Source: an uncultured Oscillospiraceae bacterium
GTDB lineage: Bacteria > Bacillota > Clostridia > Oscillospirales > Ruminococcaceae
DNA: 64,000 nucleotides
Assembly: GCA_900548355.1 (NCBI GenBank)
Contig: URKR01000001.1
Location: 162,771 to 226,770, forward strand
Reading direction: 5' to 3'
Shown in pieces: positions 1-8,898 of this stretch (position 1 is the first letter of the stretch; each line of letters begins with the position of its first letter). Position numbers and translations under genes: made by a program. A model generated the notes under the pieces. That model ran no database searches and had not been told where the DNA came from. It was given only the letters and a program-made list of their open reading frames with translations.

Positions 1-2
1 GC

Positions 3-755
3 TTTGCAGCGCTGTATCTCTTCCATCTGATCCTGTACTATTACAACTTTTCGGAAGAGGAGGGCAATGCGCTCAAAGATTATGAGCGTTACCTGCTGCC
101 ATATCTGCTGGGGTGGATGCTTACCTCCCTGGCTTTGCTCGGCCAGAGCGCCGCGGCAGCCCGCGGGCTGCGCCGTCGCTTTGGCGCAGCCATGGTCGGT
201 CTTTCGTTTGCCGGGGCGCTGGTCGCTTTTCTCTGGCGCGGTATCCCGGCCGCCGGTTTCTGGACGAGGGCCGACAGCCTGTATACGGTTCGAACTGACG
301 TGAAAACCCGTGCCGAAGCCATGAACGAGGTACTTGATTGGAATGATCGCGTGCTGGTGATCAGCCAGGGGGATGACGCCACCCGTTGGTATTACTACAA
401 ATATGAGCTGACTGCCCGCGTTGTGAACGGATACGGCGGTGTCTGGTGGGGAGACGGTGACTACACCAGCCGATGGGACTCTGACTTCATGAACCTTGTT
501 GAAAGCCTCAATTGGACGCTGTACGAATACCCCGCTGTTTGTACGGATGCTTCCCTGATAGCCTATATGGAAGAAAAAAATTGCGATTACCTCGTGTTGG
601 ACCGTGCCGACGACTATCTTGAACGGGAATTCAGCGATGTCTTCGAGGGCGGTATTCAGGCTGACCAGCCTGCTACCCTCTATCAATTCATGGGGCGCGA
701 CGCGGCGTATCCGTTTGTGCCGGTCGTCACAGCCGAAAGCGGGGTGAGCGGATGA
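3..755 (+). CDS. Polytopic membrane protein, GT-C glycosyltransferase-like (5' end cut off)
   Basis: The frame is open from base 3, so this is the C-terminal part of a longer gene. What remains has two hydrophobic segments and then a soluble C-terminal domain of about 150 residues with the stretch VLVISQGDD. The same order occurs at the end of the complete protein encoded at 1478, including a shared YNxE...DYxRY approach to the last helices, so the two are paralogues. I infer a membrane glycosyltransferase of the GT-C type that uses a lipid-linked sugar outside the membrane. The catalytic part lies outside the window. It overlaps the next gene by four bases (ATGA), which suggests translational coupling. 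Confidence 0.6.
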   Translation, partial: FAALYLFHLILYYYNFSEEEGNALKDYERYLLPYLLGWMLTSLALLGQSAAAARGLRRRFGAAMVGLSFAGALVAFLWRGIPAAGFWTRADSLYTVRTDVKTRAEAMNEVLDWNDRVLVISQGDDATRWYYYKYELTARVVNGYGGVWWGDGDYTSRWDSDFMNLVESLNWTLYEYPAVCTDASLIAYMEEKNCDYLVLDRADDYLEREFSDVFEGGIQADQPATLYQFMGRDAAYPFVPVVTAESGVSG

Positions 756-1444
756 AGCGCCTAAATCGATGGCAAGCCCGGCTGCGCCGCAAGGCTGATG
801 CCGGCTCCGCGCTTGAACGGCTGTTTTCCCCCCGTGCATTGCTGGGATACTTTTATGCCCTTGCTGCGGTGGCCTGGGTTTTGTGGGTGCTCTTGACCGG
901 AGCAATTCAGCTGGACCACAAGATGACCGGCAGCATGCGGCAGCTGACGCTGACGCCGGATGACCTGCAGTTTGAAAGCTTCATGAATTACGCCGACGAT
1001 GAGTGGGCCACCCCGCCTGACGAACGTGAAAACTGGTATCTTTCTACCGACAGTGACCCGCATATTTTGTGGCAGGGGGAGGCGTTTGTTACTTCGGTGC
1101 GCCTTGAAATGGAACAGTTGCTGCCTCCCGGCAGCGTTACGCTGTACTACCTCAAGCCCGGCCAGCAGGACTACCGTGAATCTCAGAAGGTCTACGCCTA
1201 TCTGGAAGACGGAGCATATGTGTTTGATCTGGGCGGTATTCTGGTCAGCGGGCTGCGTATTGACCCGGACAGTGTCGGTGGGGTACCGACCCGCCTGGTC
1301 GGCATAGAACTGAACCCGCCCAGCCCCTGGTTCCGCGCCTGGTTGCCCACCGGCGGGCAATGGCTGCTGCTGTTGTTTGTGCCGCCGTTGCTGGCCGCCT
1401 GCGCTGGGCTGTTGCGCCAGATCTTTGCGGGAGATTTAAGCTGA
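752..1444 (+). CDS. Two-helix membrane protein, partner of the GT-C-like protein (copy 1)
   Basis: This 230-residue protein is not one I can name. It has a basic N-terminus, one transmembrane helix near residues 30-52, an extracytoplasmic domain of about 130 residues, and a second helix near 200-222. The outer domain contains a YYLKPGQ...RESQKVY...LRIDPD pattern that recurs in the protein at 3517 (YYTTRPGE...NRVYP...LRLDPC), so the two are paralogues. Both follow a large GT-C-like membrane protein with the same ATGA overlap. An accessory or partner role for the large protein is inferred from this repeated pairing only. Confidence 0.6.
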   Translation: MKRLNRWQARLRRKADAGSALERLFSPRALLGYFYALAAVAWVLWVLLTGAIQLDHKMTGSMRQLTLTPDDLQFESFMNYADDEWATPPDERENWYLSTDSDPHILWQGEAFVTSVRLEMEQLLPPGSVTLYYLKPGQQDYRESQKVYAYLEDGAYVFDLGGILVSGLRIDPDSVGGVPTRLVGIELNPPSPWFRAWLPTGGQWLLLLFVPPLLAACAGLLRQIFAGDLS

Positions 1445-1477
1445 CGGCAAAACGATTGTCAGAACAAAGGAATCAAA

Positions 1478-3520
1478 ATGGAATTTGTTTGTGTATTGGC
1501 TGCTTTGGCAGCGCTCTTTTTGCTCTGCGCGTTTTTAACTCTGCGCACCGGTCTGCATGCGGCGCTGGCCCCGCTGACCGCACTCGGCCTGGTGGTGGCG
1601 TGGCTTACGCTGACCGGAATGGCAGATGTTCTGCTTCCCGGCATCATTTTGCTGTACGGCGTATGCTGTGCGCTGGGTGTCTGGGCGCTTGTGCCGGCCA
1701 AAGGGATACGTCCGGCTTACCGGCGTTTGCTAACACCGGGATCGGTGCTGTTTTGGGGGCTGAGCCTGGCGTTTGCGCTCTATTTCTTTTTGCGCCAGCC
1801 GATGGCAGCCACTTACGATGAGTTCAGCCTCTGGGCGACGGCGGTCAAGGTAACAAAGGTGGACAATCGCCTGTACCCAACCGCAACGCTCGGCACCCCT
1901 TGGGCAGTCACCCAAAACCCGGGGCTTGTGGTGTTGAGCTATTTCGTCTCCTTTTTCGGGCAATATGCAGACTGGAAGATCTACCTGGCCTACGATATCC
2001 TGGCCTTCGCGGTCTATGCCGCGGTGATGGGAGGGCTTGGCTGGCGGCAATATCGCCTGGCTGTGCCGCTGGCTGCAATCTTGTGGTGCGTGCCGTATTT
2101 CTTTACCGTCTACAACCACGAAATTTATCTGGTTGAAGTATATATGACTGCCTATGGCGATATTCCTGCCGGCCTTGTGTTCGGCGGTGCGGTGGCGCTT
2201 TGGCTGGCGCTTCGCCGCACCGGCGGGCCACGCTGGGCTGTGCTACCGGTACTCGCGCTGGCAGCCAACATCAAGGACAACACCTTTGTACTTGCCCTGG
2301 TAGCAGCTGGCCTTGTGGCGGTGGATGCCTGGCTGCTGCCGGGCAGGCCCTTCCGTCTGCAGCTTGCCCGGCGCACCGGGTTTGCCGCGGCTTGCTTCGC
2401 CATGCCAATCGCGGTGTATTACCTTTGGAACATTCGCTATGTCGGGATGATTGTTGCCCAAAATGCGGCGGAAGGCGGTGCAGGGGAAACCAGTCTGCCG
2501 CTTTCTGGCGTAGTAATCAACGGGGTGCGCATGCTGCTGGGCGGCACAGGCGCGCCGGAATACGAGGCCCGCCGGGATCAATTCTTTACCGCAATTCGAG
2601 ATATGGGCGCCCAGTACTTTACTTCGGCCGGGCGGATGAGCATGATCGGCCAAGGCATCGTCGTCACTGCCTTCATTCTCGCTGTTTTTGCGGTTGCGGC
2701 GGTATTGGCCGGGCGCAGCCGGCTTTGCGTACGCATCGGGTTGATGGCTGCTCTCTCGCTGGGGTGCTTTGGCGGGTACAATCTGGAACTGGCTCTTTGC
2801 TATGGATTTATCTTCAAGCCTGACCAGGCAGCCGTACTGACCGATTACAACCGCTATATCTACAGCTATTACATTGGTTGGTTCCTGATGGCACTGGCCT
2901 GCCTGGCCCTGGCGCTGCAACCGCGCATCGAGGCGCTTGCCGCCGGCGTGTGCCGCCGTTTGCCGGGCAAACAGTTGGCTGGACAGGGGTGTGTATTTTT
3001 ACTGGCTGCCGCAATCCTGCTGCGGCAAAACCAGCTGGTGCTGCCGCAACTGACGGTGCTTGGCTTTTCGGACAGTGAATTCACCGACCGCCGCACACAG
3101 CGTGCGGAAGCACAGGAAGTTATCCGTTACCTGAGCGATGACGATAGGGTTTTCTTCGTCTCACAAGGGGACGACGGGATGGACTGGTTTGCCGCTGTCT
3201 TTGATTTCTACCCGATTATTGTTGATTACTCCGGCGTTGAAAATAACGGTGGGGGCGGTACCTTCGGCTTGGCTGAACTTTGCCCTGAAGATGGCGTCGA
3301 AAACCGTTACTATCATCCTTATACGCTTGAAGATTTTGATGCGGCCGTGCGGGACAGTGGCTGCAATTATGTGTATATCCAGCGTCTTGACGACATATTT
3401 GTGCAGAGCTACGCCACACTTTTTACTGATGGGCTGCAAGCGGCTCAAAAGGGGCAAACTGTTCTGTATGAAGTCACCCCGGAAGGCTTTGCCCCGGTTG
3501 CTATGGAGGTGGTGACATGA
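1478..3520 (+). CDS. Polytopic membrane protein, GT-C glycosyltransferase-like (complete copy)
   Basis: This 680-residue protein has about twelve hydrophobic segments over residues 1-500 and a soluble tail of about 170 residues. An acidic YDEFSLWA motif near residue 112, after the third or fourth helix, fits the Asp/Glu metal or acceptor motif in the first outer loop of GT-C glycosyltransferases. The tail contains FVSQGDDGMDW, matching SQGDD in the truncated paralogue upstream. The start has an AAAGGA SD eight bases upstream. Transfer of a sugar from a polyprenyl carrier to a cell-wall polymer or exopolysaccharide is inferred. The substrate is unknown. Confidence 0.6.
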   Translation: MEFVCVLAALAALFLLCAFLTLRTGLHAALAPLTALGLVVAWLTLTGMADVLLPGIILLYGVCCALGVWALVPAKGIRPAYRRLLTPGSVLFWGLSLAFALYFFLRQPMAATYDEFSLWATAVKVTKVDNRLYPTATLGTPWAVTQNPGLVVLSYFVSFFGQYADWKIYLAYDILAFAVYAAVMGGLGWRQYRLAVPLAAILWCVPYFFTVYNHEIYLVEVYMTAYGDIPAGLVFGGAVALWLALRRTGGPRWAVLPVLALAANIKDNTFVLALVAAGLVAVDAWLLPGRPFRLQLARRTGFAAACFAMPIAVYYLWNIRYVGMIVAQNAAEGGAGETSLPLSGVVINGVRMLLGGTGAPEYEARRDQFFTAIRDMGAQYFTSAGRMSMIGQGIVVTAFILAVFAVAAVLAGRSRLCVRIGLMAALSLGCFGGYNLELALCYGFIFKPDQAAVLTDYNRYIYSYYIGWFLMALACLALALQPRIEALAAGVCRRLPGKQLAGQGCVFLLAAAILLRQNQLVLPQLTVLGFSDSEFTDRRTQRAEAQEVIRYLSDDDRVFFVSQGDDGMDWFAAVFDFYPIIVDYSGVENNGGGGTFGLAELCPEDGVENRYYHPYTLEDFDAAVRDSGCNYVYIQRLDDIFVQSYATLFTDGLQAAQKGQTVLYEVTPEGFAPVAMEVVT

Positions 3521-4188
3521 AGCAGGTCCATGCCTTTCTGCGCCGCCGGCGCGCTATTCCGGTAATCTGTTATCTGGTCGCCTTTCTGGTCTGGCTGTTG
3601 CTGGGGGCAGGCGCAGCAGTCTCGGATGCCATGGCCCGGGCCTCCGGCCGGCTGGAAGAGTTGACCTTGCATGCAGCTGACTTTGCCCTTGTGGATCTGA
3701 CTTTGACCGCTTCGGACGCCGAGAGCGAAACTCTTGTCACCACAACTGGAGACCCGCAGATGATTTTAGAGGATCTCAGCGGCTGTACCGTGCGTACCAT
3801 GCGGGTTTGGGCCAGTTATGAGGGGGATGCACGGGAGATGTGCCTGTACTACACCACCCGGCCTGGAGAACCTTACAGCCAGGATAACCGTGTGTATCCG
3901 GCGCAACAGGATGACGGGAGTTATCTCTATGTTCTTCCGCGCACACAGATCGTCTCTCTGCGGCTGGACCCCTGCAGCCCGGATGAGGGGCGTACGGTGA
4001 CTATGCATCTGTCGCGGATTGCCCTCAACACGGATGTCGGGGGATATTTCATCCCGAGTTGGTACCAGATCTTTTGCCTGATTCTTTATCCGGGGCTGGC
4101 CGCCGCATTGCTTGATTGGCTGCGCGCCATCGCACTGCTTGCCTTGGCACACAAAGCGCCAAGCGGCAAGACAGCCTCAGCGGATTGA
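3517..4188 (+). CDS. Two-helix membrane protein, partner of the GT-C-like protein (copy 2)
   Basis: The 223-residue product has helices near residues 15-35 and 180-205 with an extracytoplasmic domain between them, the same plan as the protein at 752. The shared pattern is a YY...PGE run, an NRVYP or QKVY strand, and LRLDPC or LRIDPD before the second helix. It starts by ATGA overlap with the large membrane protein and is the last gene before a strong terminator. The function is unknown. Confidence 0.6.
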   Translation: MKQVHAFLRRRRAIPVICYLVAFLVWLLLGAGAAVSDAMARASGRLEELTLHAADFALVDLTLTASDAESETLVTTTGDPQMILEDLSGCTVRTMRVWASYEGDAREMCLYYTTRPGEPYSQDNRVYPAQQDDGSYLYVLPRTQIVSLRLDPCSPDEGRTVTMHLSRIALNTDVGGYFIPSWYQIFCLILYPGLAAALLDWLRAIALLALAHKAPSGKTASAD

Positions 4189-4207
4189 GTCTGTATCATT
4201 CTTCAAC

Positions 4208-4240
4208 GCAAAAGCCGGAGGCAGCCGCCTCCGGCTTTTT
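4208..4240 (+). terminator. Intrinsic terminator after the duplicated gene pairs
   Basis: A 12-bp stem (4211-4222 with 4227-4238) and a four-base loop are followed by Ts within and after the 3' arm. It separates this operon from the germination operon. Confidence 0.85.
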
Positions 4241-4306
4241 GCGTTTGCCCTCAGCTGATATTTTCCTCCCTTTATGGGCACACTGTCCTTTGAAAGGGGT
4301 GGGAGA

Positions 4307-5743
4307 ATGCCGAATGACGATTTGAACCGCAGCCTTGCCAAGAACCTCTCCTTCTTAAAAGAAACATTTGGAAGCTCCATTGATTTTTACTATAAACCAT
4401 TTCGGGTTGGGCAGGTACGCTGCTGTCTTGCAATGTTTACCGGCCTGTCCTCGCCGGAAAAGCTGACTGTCATGGCTCTTTCCATCCTGGAACAGGAGCG
4501 GATCTATTTTACCGACGGCCCCACCTTGGCGGATCACCTTCTGACCCAAAGCCGGATACCAACCGAAAATGCACCGATCGCCACCCGGGGCGAACTGGTT
4601 CAGCGCCTGGCCAACGGACTCGCTGTATTTTTGATCGACGGGTGTTGCCGTGCCGTGGCAATCTCTACCCAAGATATGCCCCAACGTTCAGTCAGCACGC
4701 CGGACGGAGAAGGCAACATACACGGCCCGCAGGAAGCCTTTACCGAGCTGCTGCGCAACAATGTATCTCTGCTGCGGCGCCAGTTCCGCACCGCTTCCTT
4801 TGTGGCGGAAGCGCATACCGCACGCACACACGCCCGAACAGAGTACTGTTTGTGCTATGACAGCGCCTGCGCTGCACCTGACACAGTCCTGGCTGTCCGC
4901 CGTGAGCTTGAGCAAATTGAACTGCCTGTTCTGCTTGACAGCACCTATTTCGCCTCTTTCCTCAAACAGGATAAACTCAATCTTTTTCCCGCGGCTGCAT
5001 ATACGATACGGCCCGCTACGGCCTGTGCCAGGCTGTGCGAAGGGAAGATCGTGATCCTTGTGGCAGGCAGCCCTTGCGCTATGATTGTCCCAAGTTTCTT
5101 TGCCGAGCACTTTGAATGTCTGGACGACTATTCTTCCGGCGCAGTTTTTGCAGGGCTGATTCGGCTGCTGAAGTACCTTGCTTTCCTTTTGGCCGTGTTT
5201 GGCCCCGGCTTGTATGTGTTGGCCACCACTTTTGCGCCCGAACTGATTCCTGTGCGGATGCTGGCCACGCTGGCGCTGGCGGAGCAGCAAACGCCGTTGC
5301 CTCCCATGCTGGAAATGCTGACAGTCACCCTTCTTCTGGAGATCGTGCGGGAGGCCGGCCTTCGCGCACCGCATTCCATTGGCCACACGGTTTCGATTGT
5401 GGGGGCGCTTATTATCGGGGAAACGGCGGTGTCTGCCGGCATTGTCAGCGTCCCTATCCTCACAATGGCGGCAGCCGCCACCATCGCAACGCTCGCCGTG
5501 CCCTCCTTATATGAACAGTCGATTTTGTTCCGTTTCGGTGTGATCCTGCTCACCGGGCTTCTTGGTGTCCCCGGGCTGGCCTGCAGCGCCATGATGATTT
5601 TGGCGATGGCCTGCGGCAGCGAGCCTTTCGGATACGATTATCTTTACCCGCTGATGCCGCCTGGCCCGGCCACCTGGAGAGACGGCTTTGTGCGCAGCAT
5701 CTGGTCCCGGCTGGCAAAAGGGGGCAAGATTCATGAAACGTGA
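4307..5743 (+). CDS. Spore germination protein, GerA family A subunit
   Basis: This is the A subunit (478 residues) of a GerA-type germinant receptor, which sits in the spore inner membrane. The N-terminal half (residues 1-270) is soluble, with the family's LNxNLxxLKxxFGxSxDF opening. The C-terminal half has about five hydrophobic segments, including the conserved REAGLRAPxxIGxxVSIVGALIIGxxAV block near residues 365-395. I chose ATG 4307 over 4274 because GAAAGGGG and GGGAG lie just in front of it. It is the first gene of an A-B-C operon. The receptor subtype (GerA, GerB or GerK) cannot be told from sequence alone. Confidence 0.9.
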   Translation: MPNDDLNRSLAKNLSFLKETFGSSIDFYYKPFRVGQVRCCLAMFTGLSSPEKLTVMALSILEQERIYFTDGPTLADHLLTQSRIPTENAPIATRGELVQRLANGLAVFLIDGCCRAVAISTQDMPQRSVSTPDGEGNIHGPQEAFTELLRNNVSLLRRQFRTASFVAEAHTARTHARTEYCLCYDSACAAPDTVLAVRRELEQIELPVLLDSTYFASFLKQDKLNLFPAAAYTIRPATACARLCEGKIVILVAGSPCAMIVPSFFAEHFECLDDYSSGAVFAGLIRLLKYLAFLLAVFGPGLYVLATTFAPELIPVRMLATLALAEQQTPLPPMLEMLTVTLLLEIVREAGLRAPHSIGHTVSIVGALIIGETAVSAGIVSVPILTMAAAATIATLAVPSLYEQSILFRFGVILLTGLLGVPGLACSAMMILAMACGSEPFGYDYLYPLMPPGPATWRDGFVRSIWSRLAKGGKIHET

Positions 5744-6743
5744 AAATCCCCATCTGTCTACCGCGTTGCTGCTGGGACTGTTCGGCAATGTCCTGCTTTG
5801 CAGCCAAACCGCCTACTGGACTCGCATAGGGCTGTTGCTCCTTCCGGCCAGCTGTTTGGTCCTGTCCGGCGTTGCAGCAGCTTTCGCCGTTGCCTGGAGG
5901 CAGGTGGGGGACAATCGCCTGCTGCGCCGGGGCTGGCTGCTCATTTTGGTTGTGAGTTCTGCCCTGGAACTGCTGCGCATGTGGCGGTTGGTTGATACCG
6001 TGTACCCTGACAGTCTGCGGCTGCTTGGGGTATGCATAATGCTGCTGGCTCCGGTGATTTATCTGCGCCGGGTATCTTCCATCGCGCAGACAGCCAATGT
6101 TGTATTGGCCTTCCTGCTGGCCGCGGGTTGTGTGATGGTCCTTTCCATCGCATCCGACCTGCACGTCGCAAACCTGCAAACGCCTTCCCTCAGCGCCGAG
6201 AATATTTGCGATGCTTTACGCGGGCAACTGGTTTTGTACCCGGAATTATTGCTGCCTGCACTTTGGCCTGAGCATGATGAGTGTGCCCCGCGTACAGCGG
6301 TTCGGCTGGCGGGCGGCGGCCTTGCGTTTTCTGTGGGCGTCCACCTTGTTTTGGAGCTCTTTTTTGGCGCCGGGACGCCCACTCACGCGAACCCTGTGCA
6401 TGCGGCAGCCCAAAGCGGAACACTTTCGCTGTTTGCCCGGCTAGAATGGCTGCAACTCGTACTGTGGTCCATGATTGTCACCATCAAACTGGCGATTTAC
6501 CTCTATGCGGGCATCCGGCTGCTTGGCGGCCGTACCTGCAAAGGGGAAAACAATGCCGTGGGGCTGGACCGGTTCCCGTTCTATTTTGTTCTCATACTGC
6601 TTACCTGCATGGTGTTTCGTCAAACCAACCTGGCGGCTTTTTGGCAGGTGCGCAATCTGGCAATGGCTGGCTTTGCCTGTATCGTTCTGTTGAAAGGGGG
6701 AATCAGATGGCTTTTCAAAAAAAGCACCCTGGAATCATCCTGA
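5733..6743 (+). CDS. Spore germination permease-like protein, GerB family (B subunit)
   Basis: The 336-residue product has about ten predicted membrane helices and belongs by pattern and position to the GerAB/YndE branch of the amino acid-polyamine-organocation transporters. In characterised receptors the B subunit binds the germinant. It starts at ATG 5733, inside the last codons of the A gene, after an AAGGGGG SD. Subunit C follows with a further overlap, so the three are translated together. Sequence identity with reference GerAB proteins looks low, so the call leans partly on gene order. Confidence 0.8.
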   Translation: MKRENPHLSTALLLGLFGNVLLCSQTAYWTRIGLLLLPASCLVLSGVAAAFAVAWRQVGDNRLLRRGWLLILVVSSALELLRMWRLVDTVYPDSLRLLGVCIMLLAPVIYLRRVSSIAQTANVVLAFLLAAGCVMVLSIASDLHVANLQTPSLSAENICDALRGQLVLYPELLLPALWPEHDECAPRTAVRLAGGGLAFSVGVHLVLELFFGAGTPTHANPVHAAAQSGTLSLFARLEWLQLVLWSMIVTIKLAIYLYAGIRLLGGRTCKGENNAVGLDRFPFYFVLILLTCMVFRQTNLAAFWQVRNLAMAGFACIVLLKGGIRWLFKKSTLESS

Positions 6744-7663
6744 TTCTGCTTGCCTTCTGCTTTTCTCTGGGGGGGTGCGGCGCGCCGCTTTTATCGGAAC
6801 GGCAGATCGTGCGAGCCGTGCTATTCTCGCAAACAGCAGAACGGACGGAGGCGGTGTTGCTCCTTGCCAACACATCTGAAGCCGATGCGGAAACCTTTCA
6901 TACTCTGTCCGGGGTTGGCCAAACCCCTGCCGAAGCGCTGAACCAGGCGCAGCAGGCTTCTCAGGGGCCCGTATTTTATGGATTGATGGACCTTGTTGTG
7001 CTGCCGATGAACGCCAGATACAAAGAAATTTGCAGTTATACCAGTTTGTTGGAGCAGACTGTCCTGCCCGCCGCACGGATGGATATAATCTTGTGGCAGC
7101 GCGAAGGGCCGGCTTCCGTACAGGAGCAGGCACCGGCCCTTTATACCGCTGTCAAAGCAGCGCAGAAACAATACGGAATACGAAACGGCTTGTATCAGGT
7201 CACAGCCCAGTCAAATAACTGCGCCCTGCCGGTATGGCAGGGCGGGCAGTTTGGATTTGCCTGGTTACAAATGGATAAAAAAGCCATCCTCATTTCTGAC
7301 GGGCTTCAGGCTCAGCTGGCGGCGACCCTGACAGGGCAAGGCAACCGCCTGGAAGTATGGCTGGGCAACGGGGCCGTTGCCTGTACCGCACGCACTTCGG
7401 TGCGTTGGGAATCTGACGCGGATACCATCACCGCTGAGGTAACCCTCCATGACCTGACACTCACCAACCTGGATGGCCAGCCGCGCCCTGAAACCGAGAG
7501 CAGAAAACTTCTTGAAGCGGAGATGCGTACCGCCTTTGACGCTGTGCTCGGTGCAACGGTGCCGGTGCAGGACCCACTGCGGGTTCGCCTCTGGGCCTTC
7601 CAGCGGAACGGGGCTGCCAGAGAGCCTGCCACGGCAGCGCTTTCCGTACGATTTGCGGATTGA
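6707..7663 (+). CDS. Spore germination lipoprotein, Ger(x)C family (C subunit)
   Basis: The 318-residue product starts at ATG 6707 after GAAAGGGGG. A signal peptide ends in the lipobox LGGC near residue 24, so the protein should be lipid-anchored on the outer face of the spore inner membrane. The GerAC family is usually 370-400 residues, so this one is short, mainly in the middle. It overlaps the end of the B gene by 37 bases. Its stop lies only seven bases from the stop of the convergent DHHW gene, with no obvious terminator in between. Confidence 0.85.
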   Translation: MAFQKKHPGIILILLAFCFSLGGCGAPLLSERQIVRAVLFSQTAERTEAVLLLANTSEADAETFHTLSGVGQTPAEALNQAQQASQGPVFYGLMDLVVLPMNARYKEICSYTSLLEQTVLPAARMDIILWQREGPASVQEQAPALYTAVKAAQKQYGIRNGLYQVTAQSNNCALPVWQGGQFGFAWLQMDKKAILISDGLQAQLAATLTGQGNRLEVWLGNGAVACTARTSVRWESDADTITAEVTLHDLTLTNLDGQPRPETESRKLLEAEMRTAFDAVLGATVPVQDPLRVRLWAFQRNGAAREPATAALSVRFAD

Positions 7664-7670
7664 TGCCCCC

Positions 7671-8885
7671 TCAGCTCTGCGCGGCACTTTCCGGCGTTGC
7701 CGTCAGGGTGGAAGGACGGTTCATGTACACAACCCGTCCGTCCGATAGGAAGGTTTGAAAATTATAGAGAATCAGAATCTGGTCGTAGCCTTCCTGGGCA
7801 ATGGTGGAATCCAGACCGTACGCAAAGCTGCGAAGATCAACGACCCCAATCTTGGCATAGTTGGCAGTCAAGTAGGGAACAAAGCTGTTCGCATAGCTGT
7901 CCTTCACAACCAAAATGCTGCCTGTACCGTCCCCTTCAATCACGGAATAGCCGTTGTTGCCGTCAAGGAAGGCAGCATACTTATCATAGGTGTCAAATTT
8001 TTCCGTATTTATGAGCGGTTCGGTGCGCAGCGGTGAAAACTGCGCTTCGCCGGTTATTTCATAAATTGTCATCTGGTTGCTGAGCGGGTAGTATGTGATC
8101 TCATCCGGCTGAACGTTCCAGCGACGGGTTGACAGATAGTGGGTACCCAGGAAGTTCGGCACGGTAGTCGCTTCATGGGCTGCGCGGTCAAACGGCGTCA
8201 GGCCTTGTTGCGCGCAGAATTGCTCATAAGCGAAGTAAGCGCCGAGTGGCGTCCAGTGGTGATCGGTTTTGAAATAAAGATACTCACCCTTATTTATGCG
8301 GAATGTCTCGCGCAGATCTAGCACCCGGGCGGTAGCGGATACCTCAGAAAACACCGTGTCAAGCAGCGCATTTTCATCCATCATCGGCGCGCCGGCCGGC
8401 AGCATTTCCGGATAGATCACGCTGGCCGAGGGCGCCAGCAGAAAAGTGACCCGGCCAGGGTAACGTGCCGCAAACTCTGCCACCGCGGCTGTGTTTGTCT
8501 GCAGTTGCGTATGTTCGTCCTCGCTTGCAAAAAGTTTGCTGAACATCCAGCCATCCTTTCCCAGCAGGATGTCATTTTCTTCAACTTTTGCAAACAGGAT
8601 ATTGTTGACTGCGCTTTCAAGGTTGATCCAGCTGTCACGGAAAGCTACCTGGTCCTGCAAATAGGTTGCAAAATCGTCAAACCAACTGCCATCAAGCAGG
8701 GCTTCCCATCGAAACGCCGGCATTTGCGCCAGGCGACGATTCTCAAGCTCTGAGGTCACGCGCTTGGGAGCGATCACGTTGAAGAGAGAAAAGCCTACGA
8801 TAAACAGTCCAAACATGGCCAAAACAGCGCCCTGGCGCGGGCGCTGGCTGCGGCCCGGTTTGCGATAAACCCGCTTGTCTTCCAT
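7671..8885 (-). CDS. DHHW family protein (AlgX/AlgJ-like, SGNH-hydrolase fold)
   Basis: This 404-residue protein has one N-terminal membrane anchor near residues 22-42 and an extracytoplasmic domain. It carries the DHHW signature in FKTDHHWTPLGAYFAYE, the mark of the AlgX/AlgJ-like domain that handles O-acetyl groups in polysaccharide modification. A GKDGW element and an ILVVKDSYANSFVP block also fit the family. I chose ATG 8885 after AAGGAGGG. It follows the MBOAT gene by 13 bases. The pair probably O-acylates a cell-surface polymer; the target is unknown. Confidence 0.85.
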   Translation of the reverse strand: MEDKRVYRKPGRSQRPRQGAVLAMFGLFIVGFSLFNVIAPKRVTSELENRRLAQMPAFRWEALLDGSWFDDFATYLQDQVAFRDSWINLESAVNNILFAKVEENDILLGKDGWMFSKLFASEDEHTQLQTNTAAVAEFAARYPGRVTFLLAPSASVIYPEMLPAGAPMMDENALLDTVFSEVSATARVLDLRETFRINKGEYLYFKTDHHWTPLGAYFAYEQFCAQQGLTPFDRAAHEATTVPNFLGTHYLSTRRWNVQPDEITYYPLSNQMTIYEITGEAQFSPLRTEPLINTEKFDTYDKYAAFLDGNNGYSVIEGDGTGSILVVKDSYANSFVPYLTANYAKIGVVDLRSFAYGLDSTIAQEGYDQILILYNFQTFLSDGRVVYMNRPSTLTATPESAAQS

Positions 8886-8898
8886 CCGGTATCCCTCC

